Shown here piece after piece: positions 45,262 to 54,294 of a stretch of DNA of 64,000 nucleotides; positions within the stretch are counted from its first letter, which is position 1, and each line of letters opens with the position of its first letter. Made by a program: the position numbers and the translations under genes. Source of the stretch: Candidatus Obscuribacterales bacterium (GTDB lineage Bacteria > Cyanobacteriota > Vampirovibrionia > Obscuribacterales > Obscuribacteraceae); assembly GCA_031292355.1 (NCBI GenBank), contig JARLHI010000007.1, forward strand, positions 1-64,000. The letters run 5' to 3'. The notes below the pieces were generated by a model. It was not told the origin of the DNA and did not search any database. It saw only the letters and a list, made by a program, of their open reading frames with translations.

Positions 45262-46134
45262 TTGAGACACGCCGATAAACCCACCAAACCCTCTATGCTC
45301 TCGAAACCCGCGCTATTGCTTGCGATTGCTTTTCCATTAGTCGCTGTATCCTCGACTAACACGGTAAACGCCCAATCGTCCAGCCTACCAGCTACGAATA
45401 TGGGCAAATTCGTGCATCAGCCAGGAGACAATCAGTATTCAAACAGAACTCAAGCTGAGCGACATTTGTCACCATCTGCAATCGTCAGTCCCACCACGGC
45501 GACGTCCAATCCTGCGCAGAAGGTATGCTACGTCCCAGTCCCAAGAATAGCCAAGCCAGACCCCACACTCTCCTATATCGCCGCGGACGAACCCATACAC
45601 CAAGCGGGCTTTCCACCGCTACCTGACCGCGCCGATTTGCCTGGGTCTGGTAATTCGTGGATTAACGGAGGATCTCGCGCCGGTAGCTTCGGTAGTAGCG
45701 AACCGGACAGACCAGTTGGGCCCGACCCGGTTGTAGGAAGAAAAAATCCCGCTGGCTACAACCTAGTCCCAGCTGGGGCTTTCAGATCGACAGTACCAAG
45801 CGAAAAATATCACTCATCAAATCCGGGCAAGCACAATGCCGCCACCGCTCGTAGTGGCAACATGTCCATCCAATCTGGTAAAGAGCCTCCACTCGATCCG
45901 CGCGCCGATCGAGGTGTCAATGCCGAACCACCAGCGCCAATCATGCTCAACCAGGCTAAAACTCAAGATTTGTCTTTGCCCGATGACGAATTCAGTGGTA
46001 CCAGAAGTCAGCAGAAGAAAAACCCTTCCAACGCTGGACGCATGATAAACCAGCTAGAACGACAAATGATTAATCCCATTACGCAAATGGGGAGCAGGGC
46101 TCCAAGCATGTTAAACAGTGCAATTCACTTTTAA
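45262..46134 (+). CDS. secreted protein B of a tandem pair, unknown function
   Basis: A 290-residue protein related to the preceding gene. It has a signal sequence (cut near VNAQ), then the shared block DPTLSYIAADEP followed by QAGFPPLPDRADLPGS, then a long linker, the shared LPDDEF-S-GT element, and an IHF C-terminus. The start is TTG at 45262: it follows GGGAGG by about 8 bases and the next residues (RHA) align with RHV after the ATG of the paralog. A frame reaching back to 45097 overlaps the first gene and lacks support. Confidence 0.65.
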   Translation: MRHADKPTKPSMLSKPALLLAIAFPLVAVSSTNTVNAQSSSLPATNMGKFVHQPGDNQYSNRTQAERHLSPSAIVSPTTATSNPAQKVCYVPVPRIAKPDPTLSYIAADEPIHQAGFPPLPDRADLPGSGNSWINGGSRAGSFGSSEPDRPVGPDPVVGRKNPAGYNLVPAGAFRSTVPSEKYHSSNPGKHNAATARSGNMSIQSGKEPPLDPRADRGVNAEPPAPIMLNQAKTQDLSLPDDEFSGTRSQQKKNPSNAGRMINQLERQMINPITQMGSRAPSMLNSAIHF

Positions 46135-46223
46135 CGAGCTCGGTTAAAGCTATCAATACAGATTGCATCGGCATCACCATAACGGCATTCCCTTTCGAGA
46201 TTTCACTGAGCAGTGCTACCACG

Positions 46224-46262
46224 AGTGCAAAGCTATAAGTGCAAAATATGCAATAAGTGCAA
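46224..46262. repeat. three AGTGCAA repeats between convergent genes
   Basis: AGTGCAA occurs at 46224-46230, 46238-46244 and 46256-46262, and a fourth TGCAA at 46249-46253. The spacing (14 and 18 bases) is not strictly helical. It could be a protein-binding cluster or a simple AT/TGCAA-rich spacer. Confidence 0.3.
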
Positions 46263-46355
46263 CAACTGTGGATAGGTCCTAATCTATAGCGACAATTTCA
46301 AGCTCAGCTTTGCCGACAAGATGACAATTCTGAACAATACTCATGGTCAAACACA

Positions 46356-46661
46356 TTACTCTTCGACTCGAGGATGGTCCCTAAGCCATTCCTCCTGCTG
46401 CCCGATGCGCCCATTTAATGGCATGTTATAAAGCTGCACGACCTCCTCGACCTCACTTAAATTTCGCTGAAATCGACCGCAGAACTTTGAGTCGCAAGTG
46501 AATCCACCAACGGAAGAAGTTCCTACCATGCTTGAGCCTTGCCCATACTGACTCTTTTGAAGCCAAAGAGCGCCGCTGTTTTTTTGCTGAGATCGCCCAA
46601 ATTGCTCATAAAGCCACCCGGTGATGGTTTTCACGGTGTACATTTGTGATGTACACCGCAT
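46356..46661 (-). CDS. possible small hypothetical protein
   Basis: A frame of 101 residues with a natural-looking composition (GGFTCDSKFCGRFQRNLSEVEEVV, then a charged C-terminus). A strong palindrome covers the proposed start codons, and there is no clear ribosome site. It may instead begin further in or be a remnant of a decayed gene. No domain recognised. Confidence 0.35.
   Translation of the reverse strand: MRCTSQMYTVKTITGWLYEQFGRSQQKNSGALWLQKSQYGQGSSMVGTSSVGGFTCDSKFCGRFQRNLSEVEEVVQLYNMPLNGRIGQQEEWLRDHPRVEE
46634..46658. promoter_or_regulatory. 10-5-10 perfect inverted repeat
   Basis: The arms CGGTGTACAT and ATGTACACCG flank TTGTG. It lies in the gap after the MocA-type gene (stop at 46734) and over the start of the frame at 46356-46661. 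It fits an operator for a dimeric repressor or a short hairpin; which it is cannot be told. Confidence 0.5.
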
Positions 46662-46733
46662 GAATTTGGTTTACAAGAGGCTGCAGCAGAAATTTAGATC
46701 GCTATGTGCGCTTACGCGATTCCTATGTATTCT

Positions 46734-47378
46734 TTACACTCCGATGAGCTTCGAGAAATCAGCTTCTGTGTCTATATCGAAGCTGGCACTTTCTATTTCT
46801 ACCGAAACCAAACTGTTCGAATATTTTGCAATGATTCGCTTTGCGCCAACATCGCCTGCAAGCGCCATCAATTCAGCAAAAAGTGGCCGTCTAAACAACG
46901 CTGGAACACCCAGAACTGTTGTCCCTAACTCACTCTTATCGACATACGCGGAGCACACTACTGACGCATCTGAAGCGACATATACATCCATCAACTTAAC
47001 AAAATGTGCCGCATCTATGTGCGCCAAATCTGCCACCGTAAACAGTGCCGCGCAGTAATTCCTCGACGAGTTCGCCAAATGACTCAAAGCGCAGCAAATG
47101 GAACTAGACATGCCCTCCGCCCAGCGAGTATTTACAATCGCGTCGCAATTTCCGAAGTCATTATTCGCCCGAACTGCTTCTTCGTTTGCTCCAAGAACAA
47201 CAAGCACGCTCGCTGAGATGCCCGCTTTCGCAATCATCCCAACAGCACCGCATGCTGCGTCAATCGTCGTTTGCAACAGTGTTTTGCCACGAAAAACCAG
47301 GTTTTGTTTCGGCCGTCCCATGCGCGAAGAACTGCCCGCAGCTAAGATAACTATAGCTACGCTCACAGGCTCAGACAT
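46734..47378 (-). CDS. MocA-type molybdenum cofactor cytidylyltransferase
   Basis: A 214-residue nucleotidyltransferase (NTP_transf_3). It has the diagnostic opening VILAAGSSSRMGRPKQNLVFRGKT at about residues 10-33, and a conserved acidic site around VADLAHIDAAH (about 117). MocA adds CMP to molybdopterin to give the MCD form used by xanthine/aldehyde oxidoreductases. It overlaps the XdhC-type gene by 8 bases and is the last gene of the pao operon, supporting the assignment over the guanylyltransferase MobA. Confidence 0.85.
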   Translation of the reverse strand: MSEPVSVAIVILAAGSSSRMGRPKQNLVFRGKTLLQTTIDAACGAVGMIAKAGISASVLVVLGANEEAVRANNDFGNCDAIVNTRWAEGMSSSICCALSHLANSSRNYCAALFTVADLAHIDAAHFVKLMDVYVASDASVVCSAYVDKSELGTTVLGVPALFRRPLFAELMALAGDVGAKRIIAKYSNSLVSVEIESASFDIDTEADFSKLIGV

Positions 47379-48588
47379 CTAAAATGTTGCAGGATGCGTT
47401 GATTGACGACACCTCTGGAAACTGCATCAAGTTATCGTTTCCATCACTGACTTTGAGGCTAACACGAGTAGAATGAATAGGACCCTGCTTGTCTTTAAGC
47501 AAGCCACCAAAGTGTTCGGTACGCACAGCCTGCATTTCAGCAAGTATCGACAGAGCAATTTCCTCAGGACGTTCAGCGCCAATATCTAAACCAACAGGAC
47601 TGAAAACACGCGCTTCTTGATCATCCGTCAAAGCGATGCCCAGCAGTGCAAGCTCTGCGAAAAGCTTTTGCGAGCGCCGCTTTGGTCCAACTATGCCTAT
47701 GTATCCAGGCAAAGAATGTCTTACGTTCTGTCGAAATAAACTTTCCAGAATCAATTTGTCTGCCTCGTAATCATGAGTCATGATCACGCAGCTGTCGAAT
47801 AATTGTCCATTTAAAGCTTCGTAGGCTTCGACAAAATTGCGATTACTCAAATGCGTTGTTTGCCACCCAAGCACCTCCGCAATGTTCAAAAGCGGCACAG
47901 TATCTTGCCCGGCGCCAAATACCAATAAAGAATGTCGCGGCAATGATACTTCGACAAAAGCTCTTAGCGTAAGACCGTCGACAACAACTTCCACTACTTG
48001 CGACTGCATGCAATCGAGAGCAGCCCGCGCCTCTTTCAAGAGGGCGATTTTGACCATCGGAGCAAGCGCTTGCAATTCAAGATCTTCTGCATCGGTCACA
48101 AGCAACGCAGTGCCGATAAGATCATCTGCTGTGAATGCCCTGCTCTCAGAAACGATGGAAGGCTGCACCGCAAACACTGTAACAGCAGCCACCTTGCGAG
48201 TTCTCGAGAAGAGCTCAGGCACCGCCATCTGCAAGCGATCGAGAGATGGTTTGATTGGGGCTGCCGGCTCGACTAGAATCTGAACAATGCCATCACAGCC
48301 CAGTCTCAATCCAAAAATCAATTCATCTGCGCTTTCGCCATCATAGGTTAAGAGCAACGGACGAGGGGCATCCACGAGTGTTTCGCATTGAGCGATGATG
48401 TCTCTTTCAAGGCAGCCAGCCGAAACAGCGCCGCTTACTTTCATCGATTCGGCGATGAGCATACGGGCACCTGGACGCCTGTATACAGAGCCCTTAGTGT
48501 TTACGACCGTAGCGATGGCAAAAAGCTTGTCGTCAGCACCTTCGGGCTGCTGTGAGAGCGCATCGATTAATCTCGCCAGTTCGTCCAT
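47371..48588 (-). CDS. paoD: XdhC/PaoD-type molybdoenzyme maturation factor
   Basis: A 405-residue XdhC/CoxI family protein. The N-terminal part (about 1-150) contains ATVVNTKGSVYRRPGARM and SGAVSAGCLERDI, both typical of the XdhC_CoxI domain. A Rossmann-like C-terminal domain (about 230-370) contains LLVFGAGQDTVPLL. These chaperones bind the molybdenum cofactor, promote its sulfuration and insert it into the large subunit. It starts 2 bases upstream of the stop of the molybdo subunit and overlaps the MocA gene. An adjacent sulfurase gene was not seen. Confidence 0.87.
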   Translation of the reverse strand: MDELARLIDALSQQPEGADDKLFAIATVVNTKGSVYRRPGARMLIAESMKVSGAVSAGCLERDIIAQCETLVDAPRPLLLTYDGESADELIFGLRLGCDGIVQILVEPAAPIKPSLDRLQMAVPELFSRTRKVAAVTVFAVQPSIVSESRAFTADDLIGTALLVTDAEDLELQALAPMVKIALLKEARAALDCMQSQVVEVVVDGLTLRAFVEVSLPRHSLLVFGAGQDTVPLLNIAEVLGWQTTHLSNRNFVEAYEALNGQLFDSCVIMTHDYEADKLILESLFRQNVRHSLPGYIGIVGPKRRSQKLFAELALLGIALTDDQEARVFSPVGLDIGAERPEEIALSILAEMQAVRTEHFGGLLKDKQGPIHSTRVSLKVSDGNDNLMQFPEVSSINASCNILDV

Positions 48589-48590
48589 TT

Positions 48591-50816
48591 TTATACGAAT
48601 ATCTTATCGGGAGTAATTGGCAAATCACGGACGCGCTTGCCGGTTGCATTAAAAATAGCATTAGCGACCGCTGCAGCCACTCCTGTGATGCCTATTTCGC
48701 CAATGCCCTTGGCTCCTACAGTGTTTATGATGTTATCTTCTTCTGGCACGAAATAGCCTTCAATGGCCGGAATATCTGCATTGACCGGCACATGATACTC
48801 GCCGAGGTTCGCGTTGACGATGCGTCCCGAACGTCTATCCATAACTGTCGACTCTTGCAATGCCATGCCGATGCCCATGACGATTCCGCCATGCACTTGC
48901 GAGCGACAGGTTTTTTCATTGATAATGCGCCCGTTGCCGAAGACACCCACCGCTTTAGAGACAACCACATGACCTAAATCAGGATCAACTTTTACTTCAA
49001 TGAATTGAGCACCGAACGAATGCATTGAATATTTGTCTTTTTTTCTATCGAAAGAAGTATCGAATTTGGCAGTCAACGAGGGCAGGTTAAGCGCTTTCAG
49101 GGCGTCTGTGTAAGTGAGACTGACGTCGTTTAAGCCGGCTGTGATTTTGCCTTCTTCGACCTTAACGTCACCTGCTGCCACTGCGCTAAAAGGCGAGCCT
49201 ACTTTGTCGCAGAGTTGATTGATAAGATCTTGTTTTAAAGCACGCGCAGCGCCAATGACGGCACTGCCTACGGTACTAACCGTAGCGGATCCACCTGAAA
49301 CTGGTGCCATGGGCAAGTCGGTATCACCGAGCTCAAATGTCACCTTATCGTAGGGCACACCCAGCTCTTCGCTGCCGATTTGAGCCATGACAGTGCAGGT
49401 ACCAGTACCCATTTCGTGTGTGCTGCTTTCAAACAAGAAACTGCCATCGCCATTGAGAACAACTTTGCAGCTGGCATTGAAATGATTTACCGGATAGGTT
49501 GCCGTTGCCATCCCCAGACCAATCAAATAATCACCTTCACGCCTAGAGCCTGGTTTTTGCTTGCGGTCTTCCCAACCGATTCTTTCTGAGCCAAGCAAAT
49601 AACATTTGTCTAGACTCTTGCTGGAAAATGGCATGCCACTTTCTTGATCTTTGCGGGCATAGTTTTTCATACGCAGGGCAATTGGATCCATGTCGAGCGC
49701 AAATGCCAACTCATCGAGTGCACATTCGAGGGCAAACACGCCTGGTGTTTCGCCAGGAGCACGCATAAAGGTGGGCAATCCTTTGTTGAGACGCACCAAT
49801 TTCTGCGCGACGAAAACATTTGGACTTTGATAAAGCATGGGGGTCGCTTTCGTAAAAGTCTCGATAAATTCGCCGGCTATAGAAGTTTGCGATGTACCTT
49901 CATGAACGATAGATTTAATCGTCCCATCTTTCTCAGCACCAATTGCTACTCTTTGCTCGGTCTCAGCACGGTGACCGACATTTGTGAACATCTGCGGGCG
50001 AGACAATACCAGCTTAACTGGACGCCCAAGTACTTTCGTTGCCATCACGCATAGTGGCACATGAGTCCACATAGAACCTTTGCAGCCAAAAGCACCACCG
50101 ATAAATTTACAAACGACGCGCACGTCTGTAGCTGGCAGTTCGAAGATGTCGCAAAGCGCTTTACGCGTGTTATATAGTCCCTGTGTCGCGTCATAAACAG
50201 TCAGTTTAGAGCCATCCCAACTGGCAGTCGTGGCATGCGTTTCCATCGGGTTATGATTTTGTGTCGGTGTTCTATAAATGTAGTCGACCTTAACTGGCGC
50301 CGAAGCTAGTGCAGTATCAGGTACGCCTCTTGTTTTACAGATTTTTTCACCGAACCAGCTTTCAGCCTCATAACGCTCGGCGCTCTTATGCTTAAAATCG
50401 ATCAGCGGATCGTTTTCAATGTAGGTCACTTTAATCAATGAAGCCGCATATTGAGCGCATTCCAGGCTTTCAGCCACAACAAGGGCAATGTACTGACCAG
50501 AATAACGAATATTGGCATCTTGCAAAGGCACTCGATCATCAGCATCGGATCCACCGCCTTGAAGCTTTTTTGGAAAGTTCATGGCCGGCCGATTTTTATG
50601 AGTAACCACAATCAGCACGCCTGGCGCCTTTTCGGCCGCATTCGTGTCAATATTGCGAATTTTACCGTTCGCAATCTCTGAGCCAACCGGCACAGCGTAC
50701 GCAATTTTCTTCATCGGAAATTCTGCTGAATAACGAGCCTTACCCGTTACTTTCAAAGGCCCGTCGATTCTATCGAGAGGTTTGCCGACCAGAGTCAAAT
50801 TGAGGTTGTTCTTCAT
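48591..50816 (-). CDS. paoC: molybdopterin-binding subunit of periplasmic aldehyde oxidoreductase
   Basis: A 741-residue large subunit of the xanthine dehydrogenase/aldehyde oxidase family. An a/b hammerhead domain comes first (GKARYSAEF at about 27), then the molybdenum-binding domain with GGAFGCKGSMW (about 239), MRAPGE (about 350), and GIGEIGITG near residue 711, which supplies the active-site Glu. The length is that of PaoC (YagR). It oxidises aldehydes, feeding electrons to FAD and 2Fe-2S subunits. Its ATG overlaps the stop of the FAD subunit gene (ATGA). Confidence 0.9.
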   Translation of the reverse strand: MKNNLNLTLVGKPLDRIDGPLKVTGKARYSAEFPMKKIAYAVPVGSEIANGKIRNIDTNAAEKAPGVLIVVTHKNRPAMNFPKKLQGGGSDADDRVPLQDANIRYSGQYIALVVAESLECAQYAASLIKVTYIENDPLIDFKHKSAERYEAESWFGEKICKTRGVPDTALASAPVKVDYIYRTPTQNHNPMETHATTASWDGSKLTVYDATQGLYNTRKALCDIFELPATDVRVVCKFIGGAFGCKGSMWTHVPLCVMATKVLGRPVKLVLSRPQMFTNVGHRAETEQRVAIGAEKDGTIKSIVHEGTSQTSIAGEFIETFTKATPMLYQSPNVFVAQKLVRLNKGLPTFMRAPGETPGVFALECALDELAFALDMDPIALRMKNYARKDQESGMPFSSKSLDKCYLLGSERIGWEDRKQKPGSRREGDYLIGLGMATATYPVNHFNASCKVVLNGDGSFLFESSTHEMGTGTCTVMAQIGSEELGVPYDKVTFELGDTDLPMAPVSGGSATVSTVGSAVIGAARALKQDLINQLCDKVGSPFSAVAAGDVKVEEGKITAGLNDVSLTYTDALKALNLPSLTAKFDTSFDRKKDKYSMHSFGAQFIEVKVDPDLGHVVVSKAVGVFGNGRIINEKTCRSQVHGGIVMGIGMALQESTVMDRRSGRIVNANLGEYHVPVNADIPAIEGYFVPEEDNIINTVGAKGIGEIGITGVAAAVANAIFNATGKRVRDLPITPDKIFV

Positions 50817-51805
50817 GCTACGCCTCCAGCGGCTACTTTGAGAGCTCTCACGATAGTGCGCTTGCCCATCTCGATTTTAAATTTATTATGCTCGTAACCC
50901 TTCGCCGATTTCATCGCCATATCAGCGATGTTTTTAAACAGCTTCTCGTCGGCAGTTTTGCCAACCAGCATTTTTTCCACGTCGCTTGCTCGCCAAGGTT
51001 TAGTGCCAACACCACCCAGTGCCAGTCTTGCCTCTTTGATTCTGCTCCCGTCCATCTGCAAACAAACAGCAGCCGAAACCAGAGCAAATGCATAAGATGC
51101 TCGATCACGCACTTTGAGATAACACCAGTTTTTATTGAAACCAGCAGCTGGCAGCTCAATTGCTGTAATCAGCTCATGTGGTTCAAGAACAGTTTCGATG
51201 TGTGGAGTATTTCCAGGCAATTTATGAAAATCGACAAAACGAATCTTTCTTTCGCCACTACCACTGCTGACAAAAACATTGGCATCAAGGGCTGCAAGAG
51301 CTACATTCATGTCTGACGGGTTAACAGCGATGCACTTAGCGCTGCCACCAAGGACTGCATGCATGCGGTTGTAACCGTCAATAGCATCGCAGCCGGTGCC
51401 CGGCGTTCTTTTATTGCAAGCACTCGCAGTATCATAAAAATACGAGCAGCGCGTACGTTGAAGCAAATTGCCACCAGTGGTCGCCATATTGCGCAGCTGC
51501 GGCGACGCACCAGATAAAAGCGCTCGCGATAAGACCGGGTAATTTTCGCGAATCAACGGATGATTAGCGACATCGCTATTGCGTGCAAGCGCGCCAATTC
51601 TGACGCCGCCTCCGTCCAATTTAGTCACTGACGACATATTCAAGCCGTTGATGTCGACAAGATGAGCAGGAGTAAGAACCATATCTTTCATCAAATCAAT
51701 GAGATTGGTGCCGCCTGCAATGTATGCAGAATCCGTTTTATTTGTCGCCTCTTGGATGGCTTGGGCGGCTGTTCCCGACGCTTTTGAATAAGTAAATATT
51801 TTCAT
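50813..51805 (-). CDS. paoB: FAD-binding subunit of periplasmic aldehyde oxidoreductase
   Basis: A 330-residue CO-dehydrogenase/xanthine-dehydrogenase-type FAD subunit. The FAD motif AYIAGGTNLIDLMKD lies at about residues 27-41. ATTGGNLLQRTRCSYF with several Cys, around CNKRTPGTGC, resembles the extra 4Fe-4S site of PaoB. The start at 51805 (MKIFTYSKAS) is chosen because it shares one base with the stop of the iron-sulfur subunit (TGATG); a frame from 51871 lies inside that gene. This coupling keeps the subunits in equal amounts. Confidence 0.9.
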   Translation of the reverse strand: MKIFTYSKASGTAAQAIQEATNKTDSAYIAGGTNLIDLMKDMVLTPAHLVDINGLNMSSVTKLDGGGVRIGALARNSDVANHPLIRENYPVLSRALLSGASPQLRNMATTGGNLLQRTRCSYFYDTASACNKRTPGTGCDAIDGYNRMHAVLGGSAKCIAVNPSDMNVALAALDANVFVSSGSGERKIRFVDFHKLPGNTPHIETVLEPHELITAIELPAAGFNKNWCYLKVRDRASYAFALVSAAVCLQMDGSRIKEARLALGGVGTKPWRASDVEKMLVGKTADEKLFKNIADMAMKSAKGYEHNKFKIEMGKRTIVRALKVAAGGVA

Positions 51806-52533
51806 CAGGCTGTTTGCTCCGATAATTCTTTGATAGCTGCAACGATTCCAGGATAGGCACCACAACGACACAAATTGCCGCTCATTCGCTCGCGAATTTC
51901 AGACTCAGTTAAAGTTATTTTGCTCGATGCCAAATCGGCTGTAAGTGCGCTCAAGCAGCCCGCCTTTGCCTCGCCAAGCATACCGACAGCAGAGCATATT
52001 TGTCCCGGAGTGCAGTATCCACATTGAAACCCATCATGTTTAATGAAAGCACTTTGAACTGGATGAAGTTTATCGTCAGCCTCCAGTCCTTCAATAGTTG
52101 TAATTTTGTTACCTTGATACATCACCGCAAAGGTCAAGCAAGAATTGATACGACGCCCATCCACAAGCACGGTACAAGCTCCGCATTGACCATGGTCACA
52201 GCCTTTTTTTGAGCCAGTTAACCCCATGTACTCTCTAAGAGCATCAAGCAAAGAAGTTCGCGGATCGATATTCACTTTCGCCCTTTGACCGTTGACGTCA
52301 AGCTCGACTGAGATCGTTTGTGGCGGCTCAGGACTTTGAATCGCCACAGCTTTTACAGGATCGTTTATAACTTCGGCAGCATCTGCCTCTTCGCTAAAAA
52401 CTCCAGACAGAGCTATTGCAGCCGAAACAGTCGCGGCATTGACAAGAAACTCGCGGCGACTCTGCCCGCTATTTTCATTGTCAGTAGTCGGATCAACTTC
52501 CGTCTTCACAGGGTCATTTTCAAGTTTGTCCAC
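51805..52533 (-). CDS. paoA: 2Fe-2S subunit with TAT signal, periplasmic aldehyde oxidoreductase
   Basis: A 242-residue iron-sulfur subunit. A twin-arginine motif SRREFL (residues 25-30) precedes a hydrophobic stretch and an AEA region, marking export by TAT. The plant-type 2Fe-2S domain has GCDHGQCGACTVLVDG, then the second cluster domain with CGYCTPGQ and CRCG. As with E. coli PaoA it should carry the folded heterotrimer out with it. The start is GTG; GAGGG lies about 10 bases upstream. It is the first gene of the operon, before FAD and Mo subunits, XdhC and MocA. Confidence 0.9.
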   Translation of the reverse strand: MDKLENDPVKTEVDPTTDNENSGQSRREFLVNAATVSAAIALSGVFSEEADAAEVINDPVKAVAIQSPEPPQTISVELDVNGQRAKVNIDPRTSLLDALREYMGLTGSKKGCDHGQCGACTVLVDGRRINSCLTFAVMYQGNKITTIEGLEADDKLHPVQSAFIKHDGFQCGYCTPGQICSAVGMLGEAKAGCLSALTADLASSKITLTESEIRERMSGNLCRCGAYPGIVAAIKELSEQTA

Positions 52534-52616
52534 TCAAACCATCCCTCAAGAATATGTGACTGTGTCAATTGAGGCAGTATAAACCATGAACAAAAATGCA
52601 ACATGAACGCACAATT

Positions 52617-52634
52617 TTGTGCTGTACAGTACAA
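52617..52634. promoter_or_regulatory. near-perfect palindrome upstream of the pao operon
   Basis: TTGTGCTGTACAGTACAA pairs with its own complement at 16 of 18 positions. It lies 84 bases upstream of the paoA start. On the minus strand a TATACT (-10-like) follows nearer to the gene at about 52576-52581. It may be the operator of an aldehyde- or redox-responsive regulator; no such regulator gene is adjacent. Confidence 0.4.
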
Positions 52635-52650
52635 ATAGTTGATCGGCCCA

Positions 52651-54135
52651 TCAGCGACCAAAAATGCTTTCAAAGAAAGTCGGCGCGATGCCCAATTCGC
52701 GTTCTTGCTCACGGCTGAGATAATGCTCCAGTTTCATACCGGCGACAATCTCTAGTCTTTTCAACAATTGCAATCTCTGAGCTACTTCGGCTTGGTTGAG
52801 AATGTTATAGAGCACTGTGCCCATGCGCTCTGGATGTTGATCGATTTCGGCTTTGTGCTCTTTGAAAACTTTGGCGACAGCTGCAACCACAGAATCATCC
52901 AGATTAGCTCGCATGCCATCAAATAATTTGTCTGCACTAATGGTTTGCTCGCGCGAACCAAAATTCGAATTGCGGTAGCGCACCATACCCGTATTGGGAT
53001 CGTATCCTTCGACAGTAATGGCGTGGTTAAGGTCAGACAATCCGCGCGTTCCTGGCGCGCTTGCAAATGGCTCTTCGTTTGGGTTGACTACGACCACAAG
53101 CGGATATTGCCCCTGCATTGACTCTAGTTTGTGCTTGAAAGCAGCAACGTTTGGTCCTGTCGATTCCGGATCGCTGAATTCAAAATCGCGTTCATTTGTC
53201 TTCGACGACAAACCAGAATAGACGGCGTTTGAATCTGCCTGCATCCCCATATGCGAAATCGAAACGTCTACCGGCGGCCGTTCGGAGTAGTCTCTGACAA
53301 ATTCGCCAGTTGGATTGTCTTTGGTGGGTTTGCCAATTTCGTATTTGAGACCGTTGTTAGCCGCATTAACTCCATCCACAGAATTCATTGCCGCGTATTC
53401 TTCATTTCTGATGATTGCTTGCATAATTCGATCGCCCTGACTGCGCGGCTCGAGCCCAAGCTTTTTAGCATCTGCGGTCAATTCGCCATCGGAGTTGGCG
53501 ATGGTGGCATGCGAAACTGTGACCACGCGACCCGCAGTGTCTGTAAAACGCCCAGTTAAAACAGTATCGGTGACAAGCTTCGCTGCCTCAGCAGGCGATC
53601 TGCTATAAAGCCTGTTTTCGAGACTAGCGGCTACACAGTCATTGCTCATGCCTTGATTCGATTGTGTCGAAAATGCTGCTCTATGAATGATATCTGAGGC
53701 AATGCTCACTCTTTCAGCCTCTTTAACGATTTTACTAGGCGAATCCAAAAGCCGTTGCACTTCGGCATAAGTCTTTTGCACATCCACTGCGCCTGCTTTG
53801 CCCATGCGGTCTTCAAAAGCAGACATGTCGTGCTTAAAAGCCAGCAATTTTTCCGGGTCGTTTTTGAAGTGCCTGGCTGCTGACTCCATCAGCTTGTCGC
53901 GGTTCGTCTCGGCTGAGACAGATTTGTCAGCCCTACTACCAAAAAGCTCAGCATGATTGCCTGTGTCGATGTGCGTTGGTTCGCTTAGACGCTCACGTCT
54001 GCCGCTTAGAGCAGCTTGTTGCCATAGCGCAAGCGCCTCATGCTGGATGGAAGCGGAGTGGGATAAAGACCGATCGTCCGGGGTAAATGACCTTTGTTCA
54101 CCAGGGTGAACAGCGTTTTCAAATGGGTTAACCAT
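52651..54135 (-). CDS. papain-like (C1/C39-type) putative cysteine protease without signal peptide
   Basis: A 494-residue protein. Residues 161-167 read QGMSNDC: Q161 and C167 stand at the papain spacing of oxyanion-hole Gln and nucleophile. Residues 368-378 read DLNHAITVEGYD, with H371 as the candidate base, and N389 or N391 in RYRNSNFGS would be the third residue. The first 150 residues are charged and helical, and the last 90 form a helical tail. No signal sequence or membrane helix is seen. It could be an effector secreted by a non-Sec path, or an internal transglutaminase-like enzyme. The match is by motif and spacing, not by full-length similarity. Confidence 0.5.
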   Translation of the reverse strand: MVNPFENAVHPGEQRSFTPDDRSLSHSASIQHEALALWQQAALSGRRERLSEPTHIDTGNHAELFGSRADKSVSAETNRDKLMESAARHFKNDPEKLLAFKHDMSAFEDRMGKAGAVDVQKTYAEVQRLLDSPSKIVKEAERVSIASDIIHRAAFSTQSNQGMSNDCVAASLENRLYSRSPAEAAKLVTDTVLTGRFTDTAGRVVTVSHATIANSDGELTADAKKLGLEPRSQGDRIMQAIIRNEEYAAMNSVDGVNAANNGLKYEIGKPTKDNPTGEFVRDYSERPPVDVSISHMGMQADSNAVYSGLSSKTNERDFEFSDPESTGPNVAAFKHKLESMQGQYPLVVVVNPNEEPFASAPGTRGLSDLNHAITVEGYDPNTGMVRYRNSNFGSREQTISADKLFDGMRANLDDSVVAAVAKVFKEHKAEIDQHPERMGTVLYNILNQAEVAQRLQLLKRLEIVAGMKLEHYLSREQERELGIAPTFFESIFGR

Positions 54136-54294
54136 CGGATAATCTCTGTATAGCGGAAGAAGTTCTGGTATCTACACGAAGTCCTCCGTTTTCGGACAAA
54201 AAGCAGGTAAACCAGCCCGAGATTTAAGCCGGTCGGAGAAAAATCGTGAAAAATGGGTATTTTTAAAGAGAGCCCTGTTTTGACCGGAGAGAGA

